From contig CP031740.1 of assembly GCA_022701275.1 (NCBI GenBank), forward strand, positions 4,475,001 to 4,539,000: 64,000 nt of DNA, given 5' to 3'. The position numbers and the translations under genes are program-made. Below the pieces are notes generated by a model. That model ran no database searches. It had not been told where the DNA came from and saw only the letters and a program-made list of their open reading frames with translations. This DNA is from Microcoleus vaginatus PCC 9802 (GTDB lineage Bacteria > Cyanobacteriota > Cyanobacteriia > Cyanobacteriales > Microcoleaceae). Below, piece by piece: positions 1-8,664 of this stretch; within the stretch, counting starts at the first letter, position 1; every line of letters begins with the position of its first letter.

Positions 1-887
1 TAAAGGCGATCGTCGGTCAAGGCCCGCTCAATCAAGACGCGGTAGCCGAAATTGAGACTTTGCTGCTGCAAGCCGATGTCGGAGTCGCAGCCACCGACAT
101 CATTATTACGCGCCTCCAAGAAAGACTCACACAAGAAGTGCTCCCACCAGAACAGGCTCTAGCCTACCTCAAAACCATCCTGCGGGACATTCTCGACGCT
201 CCCTGTGCCGAAACCGCCGCAGGCAATCCCGCCTACAGCCTGACATTTGCCCCGGAAAAAGACACTTTTAACATCTGGTTAATCGTAGGAGTCAACGGTG
301 CGGGCAAAACTACGACGATCGGCAAACTTGCCCATATTGCCCAAAAATCCGGCTACAAAACCCTAATTGCTGCCGCCGACACTTTCCGCGCCGCCGCCGT
401 CGAACAGGTGAAAGTTTGGGGTTCCCGCAGCGGGGTCGAAATTATTGCCAACCCAGGGAAAAATACCGATCCGGCTGCTGTCGTGTTTGATGCGATCGCC
501 GCTGCCAGCGCCCGAGGCACAGAACTCCTGATCGTAGACACCGCAGGCCGCCTGCAAAACAAAAAAAATCTGATGGACGAATTAAGTAAAATCCGTCGCA
601 TTGTAGATAAGAAAGCCCCTGGGGCTACCGTAGAATCTCTACTGGTCTTGGATGCCACACTGGGTCAAAATGGTTTGCGACAGGCAGAAGTGTTCGCAGA
701 ATCAGCAAAATTAAGCGGAGTAGTATTGACAAAACTCGACGGTTCTGCTAAAGGTGGTGTTGCTCTAGCAGTAGTGCAGCAGCTTGGTCTGCCAATCCGC
801 TTTATTGGAGTCGGGGAAAGCATCGAAGACTTGCGCCCGTTTTCTAGTTACGAATTTGTGGAAGCCCTACTCGATTTTAGATTTTAG
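1..887 (+). CDS. ftsY: Signal recognition particle receptor FtsY (5'-truncated)
   Basis: SRP receptor GTPase that docks ribosome-nascent chain complexes at the membrane. The frame is open from base 3, so the gene enters from outside the window; the first visible residues (LNQDAVAEIETLLLQADVGV) match the end of the N-domain helical bundle. The G-domain motifs are all present: GVNGAGKTT P-loop, AADTFRAAAVEQ, DTAGR, and TKLDG for guanine recognition, then GVGESIEDLRPF near the end. No in-frame ATG lies near the visible start, and a TTG at base 60 is not a believable start because the domain continues upstream. The last residues (DFRF) and the stop codon are written by the heptanucleotide repeat that follows. 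Family assignment is secure. Confidence 0.96.
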   Translation, partial: KAIVGQGPLNQDAVAEIETLLLQADVGVAATDIIITRLQERLTQEVLPPEQALAYLKTILRDILDAPCAETAAGNPAYSLTFAPEKDTFNIWLIVGVNGAGKTTTIGKLAHIAQKSGYKTLIAAADTFRAAAVEQVKVWGSRSGVEIIANPGKNTDPAAVVFDAIAAASARGTELLIVDTAGRLQNKKNLMDELSKIRRIVDKKAPGATVESLLVLDATLGQNGLRQAEVFAESAKLSGVVLTKLDGSAKGGVALAVVQQLGLPIRFIGVGESIEDLRPFSSYEFVEALLDFRF

Positions 888-904
888 ATTTTAGATTTTA
901 GATT
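873..904 (+). repeat. Heptanucleotide tandem repeat (GATTTTA)4
   Basis: Four perfect GATTTTA units plus a partial fifth. The array begins inside the last codons of ftsY and supplies its stop codon (TAG). The same heptamer, in either orientation, recurs at 25966-26063 and 44972-44989, with shorter traces near 42655 and 36825. It is a short tandemly repeated repetitive sequence of the kind common in filamentous cyanobacteria. Confidence 0.85.
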
Positions 905-1454
905 GATCAGGTATCTGTGGTCGTCCCAATTTTTGGAGGCGGATACAGAGGTTCAAAATCTCAAATCCTTAACCTCAAACTACCATCGCAGGACTTGTGC
1001 CGATCGCCACGGGCGGCGAGTGAAAACTAAATACCCCTAGAAACAATACCTTCCCCTGTTCTTGCTGGTTGGGGTTCAAAGCGCCATTAGTGTGTCAAAT
1101 TAAGCTCAAATTTAGTATCAGTCTGCTGTCTGATTGCACAGTCTTCCCGATCCCCTTGGCCCTCCCCTTAAGAAGGGCGACAGCAAATCGTTAAAGTCCC
1201 CATTCTTAAGGGAAGCCGCTGCGGTCTTGGGGCCCCCCAAGTAAAGCAAGCGGCGTGGATTTAGGGGGTTCTAGACTCAGCTATAAACGAGATTGCTTAA
1301 GAATTTCAGAGTTAAGTTGATACGAATGTCCGAGTACCGAACCTACTTGCTCAAACCAAACTACTTGTTCTAAAAAAAACGGGTTTCTGTTCCAGTGACC
1401 CCTAAGTCATCAATCATTCCTCCTCCCTCTAAGATCGAAAATCACAAATTTAAA
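905..1454. other. Intergenic stretch after ftsY
   Basis: No convincing gene. It holds a dispersed repeat (1140-1292, listed separately) and AT-rich filler. A GTG at 1395 is in frame with the downstream phosphatase, but the sequence from there to 1455 looks non-coding. Confidence 0.5.
1140..1292 (+). repeat. Dispersed intergenic repeat, copy A
   Basis: Starts AGTCTTCCCGATCCCC and ends GCTATAAACGAGA. The reverse complement of 42932-43029 has the same two ends and the same internal TTCTTAAGGG block. Copy A is longer (153 against 98 bp) because of extra internal sequence. Internal runs of C and G with CTTAAG can fold into stem-loops. No coding capacity. Confidence 0.7.
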
Positions 1455-2942
1455 ATGACTGCTGTGCCTTTGCCTCGCCCCTCACCTCAACCTGCTGACC
1501 GCCCTCCCGGTCGCAATTCCACCGACGCGACGCCAGTATTTGCCCTCAAAGAACTGGTGGCGCGTTTGCACCGATATCAGCACAACGTTCAAGATATGTT
1601 GGGTTCGCTGGGATTTGCCCTGCGAAGTTTTAACAATCTCAACCAATTTTTGGAGTTGGTGCCTTTGGTGGCGACTCGCGTTACTGACGCCGACGGGGGA
1701 GCTTTAGTGCTGTTCAAACCCAACGGTCAAGTCAGGTTTCAGCAGTTGCATTGTCAGGAAGGACGGCAGTGCCAAGATATGCGAAAAGCGTTGGAAATAG
1801 CCACCAGGCAAGCTACAGCAGGTGCGGGCGCTACTGCTGCATCGTTTTCTGAAACCTCTGGGCAAACTTCTAGTCTAGACCTGCAAGTCGGTCGTTATTT
1901 GGGCCCGGATGTTCATTTGTTTGGGGCGCCAATTTTAGTCAACAATTTGGAACGCGGACGCCTTTATGTTTTTAGCAGTGATCCGCAATATCTCTGGACT
2001 CCCAGCAGACAGAAATTAGTTCGGTTGGTGGCGGATCAAACCGCTGTGGCTATTTGCAAAGACGAACTTACTGTTAAGTTGGCGGAAAAAGACCGCTTAG
2101 ACAGAGAGTTAGAAATCGGGGCGGAAATTCAATTGCGGCTGCAACCCCGCAGTTGTCCGAAAATTCCCGGTGTTGACGTGGCCGCCCGCTGCCAAACTGC
2201 TAGCAGAGTCGGCGGAGATTATTATGATTTTATTCCCGCTGACTATGACCCGATCGGCAAGGAGAATGAGGGGGAAAACCCCCCATCCCTAATTAAAAAT
2301 CTCAAGTCCAAAATCGACAAGGGCCGCTGGAGCATTGTGATCGGCGACGTGATGGGCAAAGGAGTACCGGCTGGCCTGTTGATGACGATGACACGGGGTA
2401 TGCTGCGGGCGGAGGTTTTGAACCGCCACTCGCCGTCGAGAATTTTGCAACATTTAAACCGGGTTATGCACGCGGATTTGGAAAATTCCCATCGTTTTGT
2501 GACTCTGTTTTATTCGGAGTATGACCCGAAAACTCGCGTTTTGTCTTACAGCAATGCAGCTCACCACCCGCCTTTGCTGTGGCAAGCTGCAACTAATTCG
2601 ATTGTTCAGCTCGATACTTTGGAGGGAATGTTAATTGGCCTGGATGCTGATTCGCATTACCAAGAAGCTCAAGTGCAATTGCAGCCAGGAGATACTATTA
2701 TTTATTACACAGACGGATTTACTGATGCTGCTAATCAAAGGGGCGATCGCTTTGACGAGGATAACTTGACCTCGGCTTTTCAGTGGGCCTGTCAAAATTA
2801 CGAGCAGTCTGAAGAGATTTTGGATTATTTGTTCGATCGCGTACACCAGTTTATCGGCATCGGCAATCGTAACGAAGATGACATGACACTGGTTGTACTT
2901 AGGGTAAGACCTTTAGCAGGAGAAAATCACCATGATAGTTAA
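1455..2942 (+). CDS. PP2C-type (RsbU/SpoIIE) serine phosphatase with GAF-like domain
   Basis: Probable protein serine/threonine phosphatase acting in a partner-switching or stress-signalling circuit. The N-terminal third (about residues 40-190) resembles a GAF sensor domain. The C-terminal part is a SpoIIE-type PP2C domain with its metal-binding aspartates visible: D255 in GGDYYDF, D298 in GDVMGKG, D420 in YTDGFTD, and D475/D476 in the final EDDMTLVVLR. No transmembrane segment is seen, so it should be cytoplasmic. I chose ATG 1455; an in-frame GTG at 1395 would add 20 residues of low-complexity sequence without a ribosome binding site. The next gene overlaps its end, suggesting coupled translation. 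The substrate is unknown. Confidence 0.9.
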   Translation: MTAVPLPRPSPQPADRPPGRNSTDATPVFALKELVARLHRYQHNVQDMLGSLGFALRSFNNLNQFLELVPLVATRVTDADGGALVLFKPNGQVRFQQLHCQEGRQCQDMRKALEIATRQATAGAGATAASFSETSGQTSSLDLQVGRYLGPDVHLFGAPILVNNLERGRLYVFSSDPQYLWTPSRQKLVRLVADQTAVAICKDELTVKLAEKDRLDRELEIGAEIQLRLQPRSCPKIPGVDVAARCQTASRVGGDYYDFIPADYDPIGKENEGENPPSLIKNLKSKIDKGRWSIVIGDVMGKGVPAGLLMTMTRGMLRAEVLNRHSPSRILQHLNRVMHADLENSHRFVTLFYSEYDPKTRVLSYSNAAHHPPLLWQAATNSIVQLDTLEGMLIGLDADSHYQEAQVQLQPGDTIIYYTDGFTDAANQRGDRFDEDNLTSAFQWACQNYEQSEEILDYLFDRVHQFIGIGNRNEDDMTLVVLRVRPLAGENHHDS

Positions 2943-3171
2943 TTTAATGCCGGAAATTACTGCTGGATTAACCAGTTCAATTAATTGGAACGATGTCGCT
3001 CACGTGTTAGTTGTGAAATCTCATTTGAGATCGACGGTGGTTTTGGGTCAAAGCTACGAACTTTTTACAAATTTCCAGAAAGCTTGGAACAATTTTGTTT
3101 CGACTGGTCAAATAGGAGCTTTTTTTATAGGTATTTTTGTTGGCTGGTTCTTTAAAGGGATTTTTCGTTAG
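2932..3171 (+). CDS. Small membrane protein coupled to PP2C phosphatase
   Basis: 79-residue protein of unknown family. The start codon lies 11 bases before the end of the phosphatase gene, with AGGAG a suitable distance upstream, so translation is probably coupled. The first ~55 residues are soluble-looking. The C-terminus (GQIGAFFIGIFVGWFFKGIF) is a strong single membrane helix ending in a basic cap, which suggests a tail-anchored protein. It could be a membrane partner or target for the cytosolic phosphatase; that role is inference from position only. Confidence 0.6.
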   Translation: MIVNLMPEITAGLTSSINWNDVAHVLVVKSHLRSTVVLGQSYELFTNFQKAWNNFVSTGQIGAFFIGIFVGWFFKGIFR

Positions 3172-3214
3172 ATTTTTTGTCGAAGGAGGTATCTGGAACA
3201 GATTTAAAAGGTTT

Positions 3215-3406
3215 GTAGCCAAAACTTCACTTCTTTCTGATGCAGCAAAAGTTTCACAATTTGGTAGTCAAGACTTCAGTTTTTTGGGGTCAAAAGATGT
3301 ATAAAAACTTTGTAGTCAAAACGTGAGTTTTTTCTTACAGAATTTGGGAGGGAGGATTAAAGTCCCGACTACAAACCGGAGGAAGGACTAAAGTCTTTGC
3401 TACAAA
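3215..3406 (+). repeat. Degenerate GTAGTCAAGACTT repeat cluster, direct and inverted
   Basis: Three direct copies of a unit close to GTAGTCAAGACTTCAGTTTT (from about 3215, 3262 and 3312) are followed by two reverse-complement copies (AAAGTCCCGACTACAAACCGG and a close variant). The arrangement can fold into a long imperfect stem-loop. It fills most of the gap between the small membrane protein and argH. Confidence 0.6.
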
Positions 3407-3459
3407 CCGGTTTTTATAGACTTCTGCAACAGAGATATAATCTAGTTTTAGCTTGAGCA

Positions 3460-4845
3460 ATGACAACACAACAAAAAACTTGGAGTCAAAGATTTGAATC
3501 GGCGCTGCACCCAGCGATCGCCCGATTCAATGCTAGTATTGGCTTCGATATTGAATTGATTGAGTACGACTTGACGGGTTCTGTCGCTCACGCGAAAATG
3601 CTGGCAAAAACAGGGATTATTTCCGCAGCAGAAGGCGAACAGTTAGTCAATGGTTTGGAACAGATCCGCCGCGAATACCGCCAAGGACTTTTTGTTCCGG
3701 GAGTTGATGCAGAAGACGTTCACTTCGCTGTAGAGAAGCGGCTGACGGATATCGTGGGAGATGCCGGGAAAAAGTTGCACACGGCCCGATCGCGCAACGA
3801 TCAAGCCGGCACTGATACTCGCTTGTATTTGCGCGATCGCATCGCAGAAATTCGCGAGCAATTGCGGGAATTTCAAGGAGTTTTGCTCGATATTGCCGAT
3901 CGTAACGTGGAAACTTTAATCCCCGGTTACACGCACTTGCAGCGCGCTCAGCCGATCAGTTTGGCTCATTACCTGTTAGCTTATTTTGAAATGACAGATC
4001 GCGATTGGGAACGTCTCGGCGATATCTGCAAGCGGGTGAATGTTTCGCCTTTGGGTTGTGGCGCGCTGGCGGGGACAACTTTCCCAATTGACCGACATTA
4101 TACGGCAGAACTATTGCAGTTTGACAAGGTTTATGCTAATAGCTTAGATGGAGTGAGCGATCGAGATTTTGCGATCGAATTTCTCGCCGCAGCTAGCTTG
4201 ATTATGGTACACCTGAGCCGCTTGTCAGAAGAAATGATTTTGTGGTCTTCTCACGAATTTGGATTTATTACGCTCAAAGATAGCTGCGCTACGGGCTCTA
4301 GCATCATGCCACAGAAAAAAAATCCCGACGTGCCGGAGTTGGTGCGGGGCAAAGCGGGGCGGGTGTTCGGTAACTTACAAGCCTTGTTGGTAGTAGTGAA
4401 GGGACTTCCTTTGGCCTACAACAAAGATTTACAAGAAGATAAAGAGGCTTTGTTTGATACCGTAAGAACGGTACAGGGTTGCTTGGAAGCAATGACGATT
4501 TTGCTGCGGGAAGGAATCGCGTTTAACGGCGATCGCCTTGCTGCTGCTGTTACGGAAGACTTTTCTAACGCTACAGACGTAGCCGACTACTTGGCCGCCA
4601 AAGGCGTTCCCTTCCGGGAAGCTTACAACCTTGTCGGCAAAGTCGTCAAAACTTGCCTTTCGGGGGGCAAACTCCTCAAAGATTTGACACTTGAGGAGTG
4701 GAAAGACTTGCACCCAGCCTTTGAGACAGACATTTACAGCGCGATCGCACCTCAGCAAGTGGTGGCGGCTCGCAATAGTTACGGGGGTACCGGGTTTGAA
4801 CAAGTGAGAAAATCACTTATCGCTGCGCGCGATCGGATCGCCTAA
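3460..4845 (+). CDS. argH: Argininosuccinate lyase
   Basis: Catalyses the last step of arginine synthesis: argininosuccinate to arginine and fumarate, in the cytoplasm. At 461 residues it is the usual family length. The fumarase/aspartase superfamily signature [12 protein letters not shown] is present and contains the catalytic serine loop. The histidine region [15 protein letters not shown] and the conserved HTARSRNDQ segment are also intact. The start ATG follows a clear intergenic region. It appears monocistronic; the next gene is on the opposite strand. Confidence 0.98.
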   Translation: MTTQQKTWSQRFESALHPAIARFNASIGFDIELIEYDLTGSVAHAKMLAKTGIISAAEGEQLVNGLEQIRREYRQGLFVPGVDAEDVHFAVEKRLTDIVGDAGKKLHTARSRNDQAGTDTRLYLRDRIAEIREQLREFQGVLLDIADRNVETLIPGYTHLQRAQPISLAHYLLAYFEMTDRDWERLGDICKRVNVSPLGCGALAGTTFPIDRHYTAELLQFDKVYANSLDGVSDRDFAIEFLAAASLIMVHLSRLSEEMILWSSHEFGFITLKDSCATGSSIMPQKKNPDVPELVRGKAGRVFGNLQALLVVVKGLPLAYNKDLQEDKEALFDTVRTVQGCLEAMTILLREGIAFNGDRLAAAVTEDFSNATDVADYLAAKGVPFREAYNLVGKVVKTCLSGGKLLKDLTLEEWKDLHPAFETDIYSAIAPQQVVAARNSYGGTGFEQVRKSLIAARDRIA

Positions 4846-4944
4846 ACATCGTTGAATTATTGGACAAATTCCGGCTGGCTATCTCTACGAAAGAACGATC
4901 GTGTTTTCCACTCTGGTTCTAAGTTCGGCAGATAGCCTCAGCAA

Positions 4945-5133
4945 TTAATCTTCAGCAGCAGCCATGTCTTTGTCTCTGCCACCGCTCATGGCGCCCATGC
5001 CACCGCCGTTGCCGCCGTCAAATCGTCTTCTCTTGTTGGAGAACATATCTTGATTTCTCCGCTTGCGAAACTTGCGAGCGTATGCTTGATTTCGTTGTGC
5101 CTTCTCTTTCTTGAGATTGCGGCGCTTAGCCAT
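4945..5133 (-). CDS. Small basic Lys/Arg-rich protein
   Basis: 62 residues beginning MAKRRNLKKEKAQRNQAYAR, followed by a further basic stretch, a Gly-rich segment and an acidic tail (AAAED). The ATG at 5133 has GAGG upstream at good spacing; an in-frame start at 5175 would run into mobile-element sequence and is less likely. The composition suggests binding to nucleic acid or the ribosome, but I cannot name a family. It resembles short conserved cyanobacterial hypothetical proteins. It is convergent with argH. Confidence 0.65.
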   Translation of the reverse strand: MAKRRNLKKEKAQRNQAYARKFRKRRNQDMFSNKRRRFDGGNGGGMGAMSGGRDKDMAAAED

Positions 5134-5160
5134 TCTGACCTCACTAATAAACATTGACAG

Positions 5161-5184
5161 TCCCCGGGCTTTCACGCCCAGGGA
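5161..5184. repeat. Hairpin at end of IS200/IS605-type remnant
   Basis: Nine-base stem TCCCCGGGC / GCCCAGGGA with one mismatch and a six-base loop. It sits at the 3' end of the tnpB remnant, where IS200/IS605 elements carry a recognition hairpin. It lies about 28 bp upstream of the small basic protein's start. Confidence 0.5.
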
Positions 5185-5319
5185 TTCTTAAGTTTGACAC
5201 TCTGTGCACTCTGGGTGACTAAGATTCTTGGTTCAGCGAAGTCACTTACTGGCGACAGGATTGCTCCAGCCAAAATATAGGTGTCTTCTCCCCAAGCGTA
5301 AATTCCGGTATGCCATACC
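5172..5319 (-). pseudogene. TnpB C-terminal remnant (IS200/IS605 family)
   Basis: Reading the minus strand gives ...TGIYAWGEDTYILAGAI... followed by ~25 residues and a stop inside the hairpin. This resembles the variable C-terminal tail of cyanobacterial TnpB proteins. No RuvC or zinc-finger segment is found upstream, so only the end of the gene survives. An adjacent frame gives another plausible tail (GMAYRNLRL), so the exact frame is uncertain. The call rests on resemblance plus the terminal hairpin. Confidence 0.4.
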
Positions 5320-5598
5320 GTACTCGATCAGTTCTCTTTATGTAGTTAGGTTTTCTTCAAATTTAGCTTTCCTAAACCGCAACACCGTTAGGTGTGACTA
5401 CGCACTCAACTAATCCAGTTAAGTTTTTACGTTGTCTAGTTATACTCAATTTTAGACCGATGACGATCATAGCACACCCGGTACAAGACCCAGAAAAAAG
5501 AATACGGGGATTCAAGTCGGTGGGAATGCGGGCCCGATGGGACGCAATGTTTTCGCTCTTGCGGAATATTTCTATAAACTCTTGACAAAATACGACAA
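5320..5598. other. Intergenic stretch before prxQ
   Basis: No gene recognised. It is probably partly mobile-element debris plus the leader of the peroxiredoxin gene. Short open frames here have no family resemblance. Confidence 0.4.
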
Positions 5599-6072
5599 AT
5601 GACGATTTATTCCGGTGACGTAGCTCCTGTCTTCAGCCTGCCCGACGCGCAAGGCAATGTCGTCAGCCTTGCAGATTTTCGAGGGCGGCGAGTTGTACTT
5701 TACTTTTATCCTCGGGACAATACCCCAGGCTGTACCAAAGAAGCTTGCGGCTTTCGCGATATTCACTCAGACTACGAGTCGCGCAATATTGCAGTCCTCG
5801 GCGTCAGCACAGACGGGGCCGAGTCTCACGCCAAGTTTGCAGCTAAATATCAACTGCCCTTTCCCTTGCTGTGCGACTCTAACGCCGAAGTTGCTACCGC
5901 CTACGGCTGTTACGGACTCAAAAAATTTATGGGAAAAGAATTTATGGGAATTACTCGATCGACTTTCGCGATCGACCCAGATGGTAGGATTGAAAAGGTT
6001 TATCGGAAAGTCAAACCAGAAACTCACGCGGCGGAAATCCTAGCAGACTTGCCAGACCTCTGGCGTGAATGA
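5599..6072 (+). CDS. bcp: Peroxiredoxin of Bcp/PrxQ type
   Basis: Thiol peroxidase that reduces hydrogen peroxide and organic hydroperoxides with thioredoxin as electron donor. At 157 residues it is the normal Bcp/PrxQ length. The active site TPGCTKEAC gives peroxidatic Cys45 and resolving Cys50, the five-residue spacing typical of this subfamily. The C-terminal DPDGRIEKVY motif is also characteristic. No signal peptide is seen. It stands alone between intergenic sequence and a Nudix gene on the same strand (77 bp downstream). Confidence 0.95.
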   Translation: MTIYSGDVAPVFSLPDAQGNVVSLADFRGRRVVLYFYPRDNTPGCTKEACGFRDIHSDYESRNIAVLGVSTDGAESHAKFAAKYQLPFPLLCDSNAEVATAYGCYGLKKFMGKEFMGITRSTFAIDPDGRIEKVYRKVKPETHAAEILADLPDLWRE

Positions 6073-6149
6073 AAAATTAAAAATTAAGACTCCGGAGCTG
6101 CAAGCTAGGAGGCCTGAAGTTATTATCTCCTAAACAAGCTTTTGAGTTT

Positions 6150-6605
6150 ATGCGTCGATTGTGGCAAATTGTACAAACTGTGCTGGGACTGATTTTTCGA
6201 CATCCTGTGACTGGTACTGCGGTGATCCCCGTATTGCCTGACGGGCGAATTGTGTTAATTCGCCGCCGCGACAACGGTCGCTGGGCACTGCCGGGAGGTA
6301 TGGTGGATTGGGGAGAGGATATTCCGACAACTGTGCGGCGGGAATTAGCAGAGGAAACAGGACTCGATTTAGTCAAAATCCGTCGCTTGGTGGGTGTTTA
6401 TTCGGCTGCCGATAGAGACCCTCGCCTGCACTCGATTTGTATCGTGGTGGCTGCAGAGGTACAGGGCAATATGCAAGTTCAGGATACGCTTGAAGTCAGT
6501 GAGGTTGAGGCTTTTTTGCCCGAATCACTGCCCGAGGGCGCGCTCAGCCACGATAACGACCAACACTTACAGGACTATTTTCAAGGCCTGACAACTTTGG
6601 CGTAA
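6150..6605 (+). CDS. Nudix hydrolase
   Basis: 151-residue Nudix-fold pyrophosphohydrolase. The Nudix box is complete: G50, E56, R64-E65-L66, E68-E69, G71-L72 in the GX5EX7REUXEEXGU pattern. The N-terminal ~20 residues are hydrophobic and basic but probably not a signal peptide. The substrate (nucleoside diphosphate derivative, ADP-ribose or similar) cannot be told from sequence. It follows bcp by 77 bp on the same strand and might be co-transcribed. Confidence 0.9.
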   Translation: MRRLWQIVQTVLGLIFRHPVTGTAVIPVLPDGRIVLIRRRDNGRWALPGGMVDWGEDIPTTVRRELAEETGLDLVKIRRLVGVYSAADRDPRLHSICIVVAAEVQGNMQVQDTLEVSEVEAFLPESLPEGALSHDNDQHLQDYFQGLTTLA

Positions 6606-6763
6606 ATCGGCGGGGCATCCAAATTTGAGAAAAGTCGGAAATTACCTCGCCGTCAAAAATTGTCTGTGATGACTGTGGAATTAATTTTTAATGTTTTCCT
6701 ACTTTAATTCACAATCTCTGAAGATTAAATTAATCATCTTTTTATTACTAAATATTTAACCGG

Positions 6764-7570
6764 ATGTACTCACCGCTACGCAATTCTCGGGTCAAACTCT
6801 CTGTAGGGCAAATCTTCTGGCACGAAGTCGGTCAAGGCCCGAATTTAGTATTTTTACACGGTTCTTGGCAGGACAGCAGTCAGTGGCTGAGGACGATCGA
6901 ACATTTGAGCCCCTACTACCACTGCTTCGCACCGGATTTGCTGGGGTTTGGCGACTCGGAACGCCCGAATCTTCATTATTCGATCGACCTGGAAGTAGAA
7001 TGTCTCGCTCAATACCTCGATACTTTGAAACTGCGAGAGGTTTATTTAATCGCTCACTCTCTCGGTGGTTGGGTGGCCACCAGCTACGCTATCAAATATC
7101 CCGATCGAGTTCAGGGTTTGGTTTTGTTGGCCCCAGAAGGCCTCAAGGTTGGCAACCGGCGGGGGCGGTGGCAGACGGCTAGCTGGCTGATCGGCAAACC
7201 ACCCCTCGGTTTTTGGTGGCTGCGATCGATCTATCCAATTGCTAAGTTGCTGGGTACTCAAAACAAGATTGACGGACTGCTAAATTTCAGACAGCAGTTG
7301 ATTCACTCCCCAGTTGCGGTGCAGTTGCTCTTCCGGCGGCGGCGGGCTGAAATTACAGCGGAGTTAGTTGATGAGAATTTGCCTTTGCTGAAAGCGCCTG
7401 TTTTGGTGTTGCAAGGTTCTGAAGATACCTCGGCAGCTTCGTCTCTGTGTCAATCATATGCTGCTCTAGCTCCTAATGCCGAACTGCAATTGGTTAGTCC
7501 GGGGGAAAGCAATTTGCCGCAGGAAGTCCCGGATGTTGTTGCTAAGTATATTCGGGAATTTGCTAAGTGA
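6764..7570 (+). CDS. Alpha/beta-hydrolase fold protein
   Basis: 268 residues with the fold's landmarks: HG oxyanion motif at 32-33, GFGDSERP, nucleophile elbow AHSLGGW (Ser99), and acidic residue D221 in LQGSEDTSAA. At the usual place of the catalytic histidine, where relatives have GH..(P)...E.P, the sequence reads SPGESNLPQEVPDVV, so the histidine appears to be replaced. It may be catalytically altered, or another histidine may serve. The substrate is unknown. The ATG start follows an AT-rich leader. Confidence 0.85.
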   Translation: MYSPLRNSRVKLSVGQIFWHEVGQGPNLVFLHGSWQDSSQWLRTIEHLSPYYHCFAPDLLGFGDSERPNLHYSIDLEVECLAQYLDTLKLREVYLIAHSLGGWVATSYAIKYPDRVQGLVLLAPEGLKVGNRRGRWQTASWLIGKPPLGFWWLRSIYPIAKLLGTQNKIDGLLNFRQQLIHSPVAVQLLFRRRRAEITAELVDENLPLLKAPVLVLQGSEDTSAASSLCQSYAALAPNAELQLVSPGESNLPQEVPDVVAKYIREFAK

Positions 7571-7677
7571 ATTGGTAATTGGTAAGGAATAAGAAAGAGG
7601 GCAGAAGGAATAATAATTGGGAGCATCTCACTTTTGCAGCAAAGCTAGAAATTGGAGTTTTGAGGCCGAAGGAAACA

Positions 7678-7780
7678 GTAAAGAGGGAAGAGGGAAGAGG
7701 GAAGAGGGAAGAAGAATTCCCTATTACCCATTCCCCTTAACAATGAGTCATAACTTATGACTCATAACTCATGACTCATT
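7678..7780. repeat. GGGAAGA tandem repeat and ATGAGTCATAA inverted repeats
   Basis: About 7678-7715 holds four to five tandem copies of a 7-mer (GAAGAGG). It is followed at 7742-7780 by overlapping direct and inverted ATGAGTCATAA/TTATGACTCAT units that form a palindrome. The second array covers the end of the coaX gene between two convergent genes and may act as a bidirectional terminator. Confidence 0.6.
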
Positions 7781-8664
7781 CCCAAAAAAATAGCCTCGGG
7801 CGCGTCAATTACGCCTGCGGCTGTATCAGGAAAGGCTGCGGTGAGGTATTTTAAAAGCATAGCGCGATCGCCCCCCGTGACCGCAATTTTGCTATCAGGA
7901 AACAAACACCGCCAATCTTCAATAAAATCCCTAACTCCTGCCACCGTCGCATACACAACTCCGCTTTGAATTGCCCCAGCAGTGTCTTTCGCCCAGCGGT
8001 GCGGCAGATTTTCTGGTAAACTAATTAAAGGTAATGCAGCGGTTTTTTTACTTAGGGACGATAACTGCAAACCCAAACCTGGTAAGATTGCGCCCCCAAC
8101 TAAATACCTATTGACATCAGCCCCAGTAAATGTTAAAGCTGTACCAGCATCTATAAGTAAAATCGGCCAACCGAATTGGTTGCCAGCGCCCAGTACAGCC
8201 AAAGCTCTGTCAATTCCCAGGGTAGGATAGACTCCCCCGATCGGCAACTGGTTTAAAGTAATAATTCGGACATCAGGATAACTCTGCCAAATTGCTGTTT
8301 GCTGGGTAACTACTGAGGCCAAAATTAGAGGCAGCGGCACTAAAGAAAGTGTGTGAGGACTAGAAAAAGCGGGAGCAGCAGGAAGACAAAGGAGATTTTG
8401 AGAAGATACTTCCTCGATCGACCTCATTACTGTTTGCACCAAATATTCGGCCTTTTCCTGCTCGGAGAGCCGGGAAACAGTATCAGCATTGAGATGCTGT
8501 GTATCCCATGTTTTCTCCAGAGTTTTGCCCGCAAATAATCCCCAGTGCAACCGAGAATTGCCGATCGCCAAAGCTATTTTAATCTGGCTTTTACCTATTA
8601 ATCCAGATATAAGGTTGTCGCTCCTTGCTGGCGAACGAAAATTGTCGGGAATTGAGTTTTCCAT
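7762..8664 (-). CDS. coaX: Type III pantothenate kinase
   Basis: Phosphorylates pantothenate in the first step of coenzyme A synthesis. Conserved blocks are visible: ALAIGNSRLHW (31-41) at the ATP-phosphate loop, PIGGVYPTLGIDRALAVLGA, LLIDAGTALTFTG, GGAILPGLGLQLSSL and the late VTGGD motif. At 300 residues it is longer than many family members because of an N-terminal extension of about 25 residues. The usual DxGN(S/T) motif reads AIGNS, with A33 where Asp is expected; my recollection is that cyanobacterial members share this change. It is convergent with the hydrolase gene. Confidence 0.88.
   Translation of the reverse strand: MENSIPDNFRSPARSDNLISGLIGKSQIKIALAIGNSRLHWGLFAGKTLEKTWDTQHLNADTVSRLSEQEKAEYLVQTVMRSIEEVSSQNLLCLPAAPAFSSPHTLSLVPLPLILASVVTQQTAIWQSYPDVRIITLNQLPIGGVYPTLGIDRALAVLGAGNQFGWPILLIDAGTALTFTGADVNRYLVGGAILPGLGLQLSSLSKKTAALPLISLPENLPHRWAKDTAGAIQSGVVYATVAGVRDFIEDWRCLFPDSKIAVTGGDRAMLLKYLTAAFPDTAAGVIDAPEAIFLGMSHEL

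Noticed and set aside
1395..1454. GTG start extending the PP2C phosphatase by 20 residues
   Set aside because: No Shine-Dalgarno and low-complexity sequence; ATG 1455 fits the family better.
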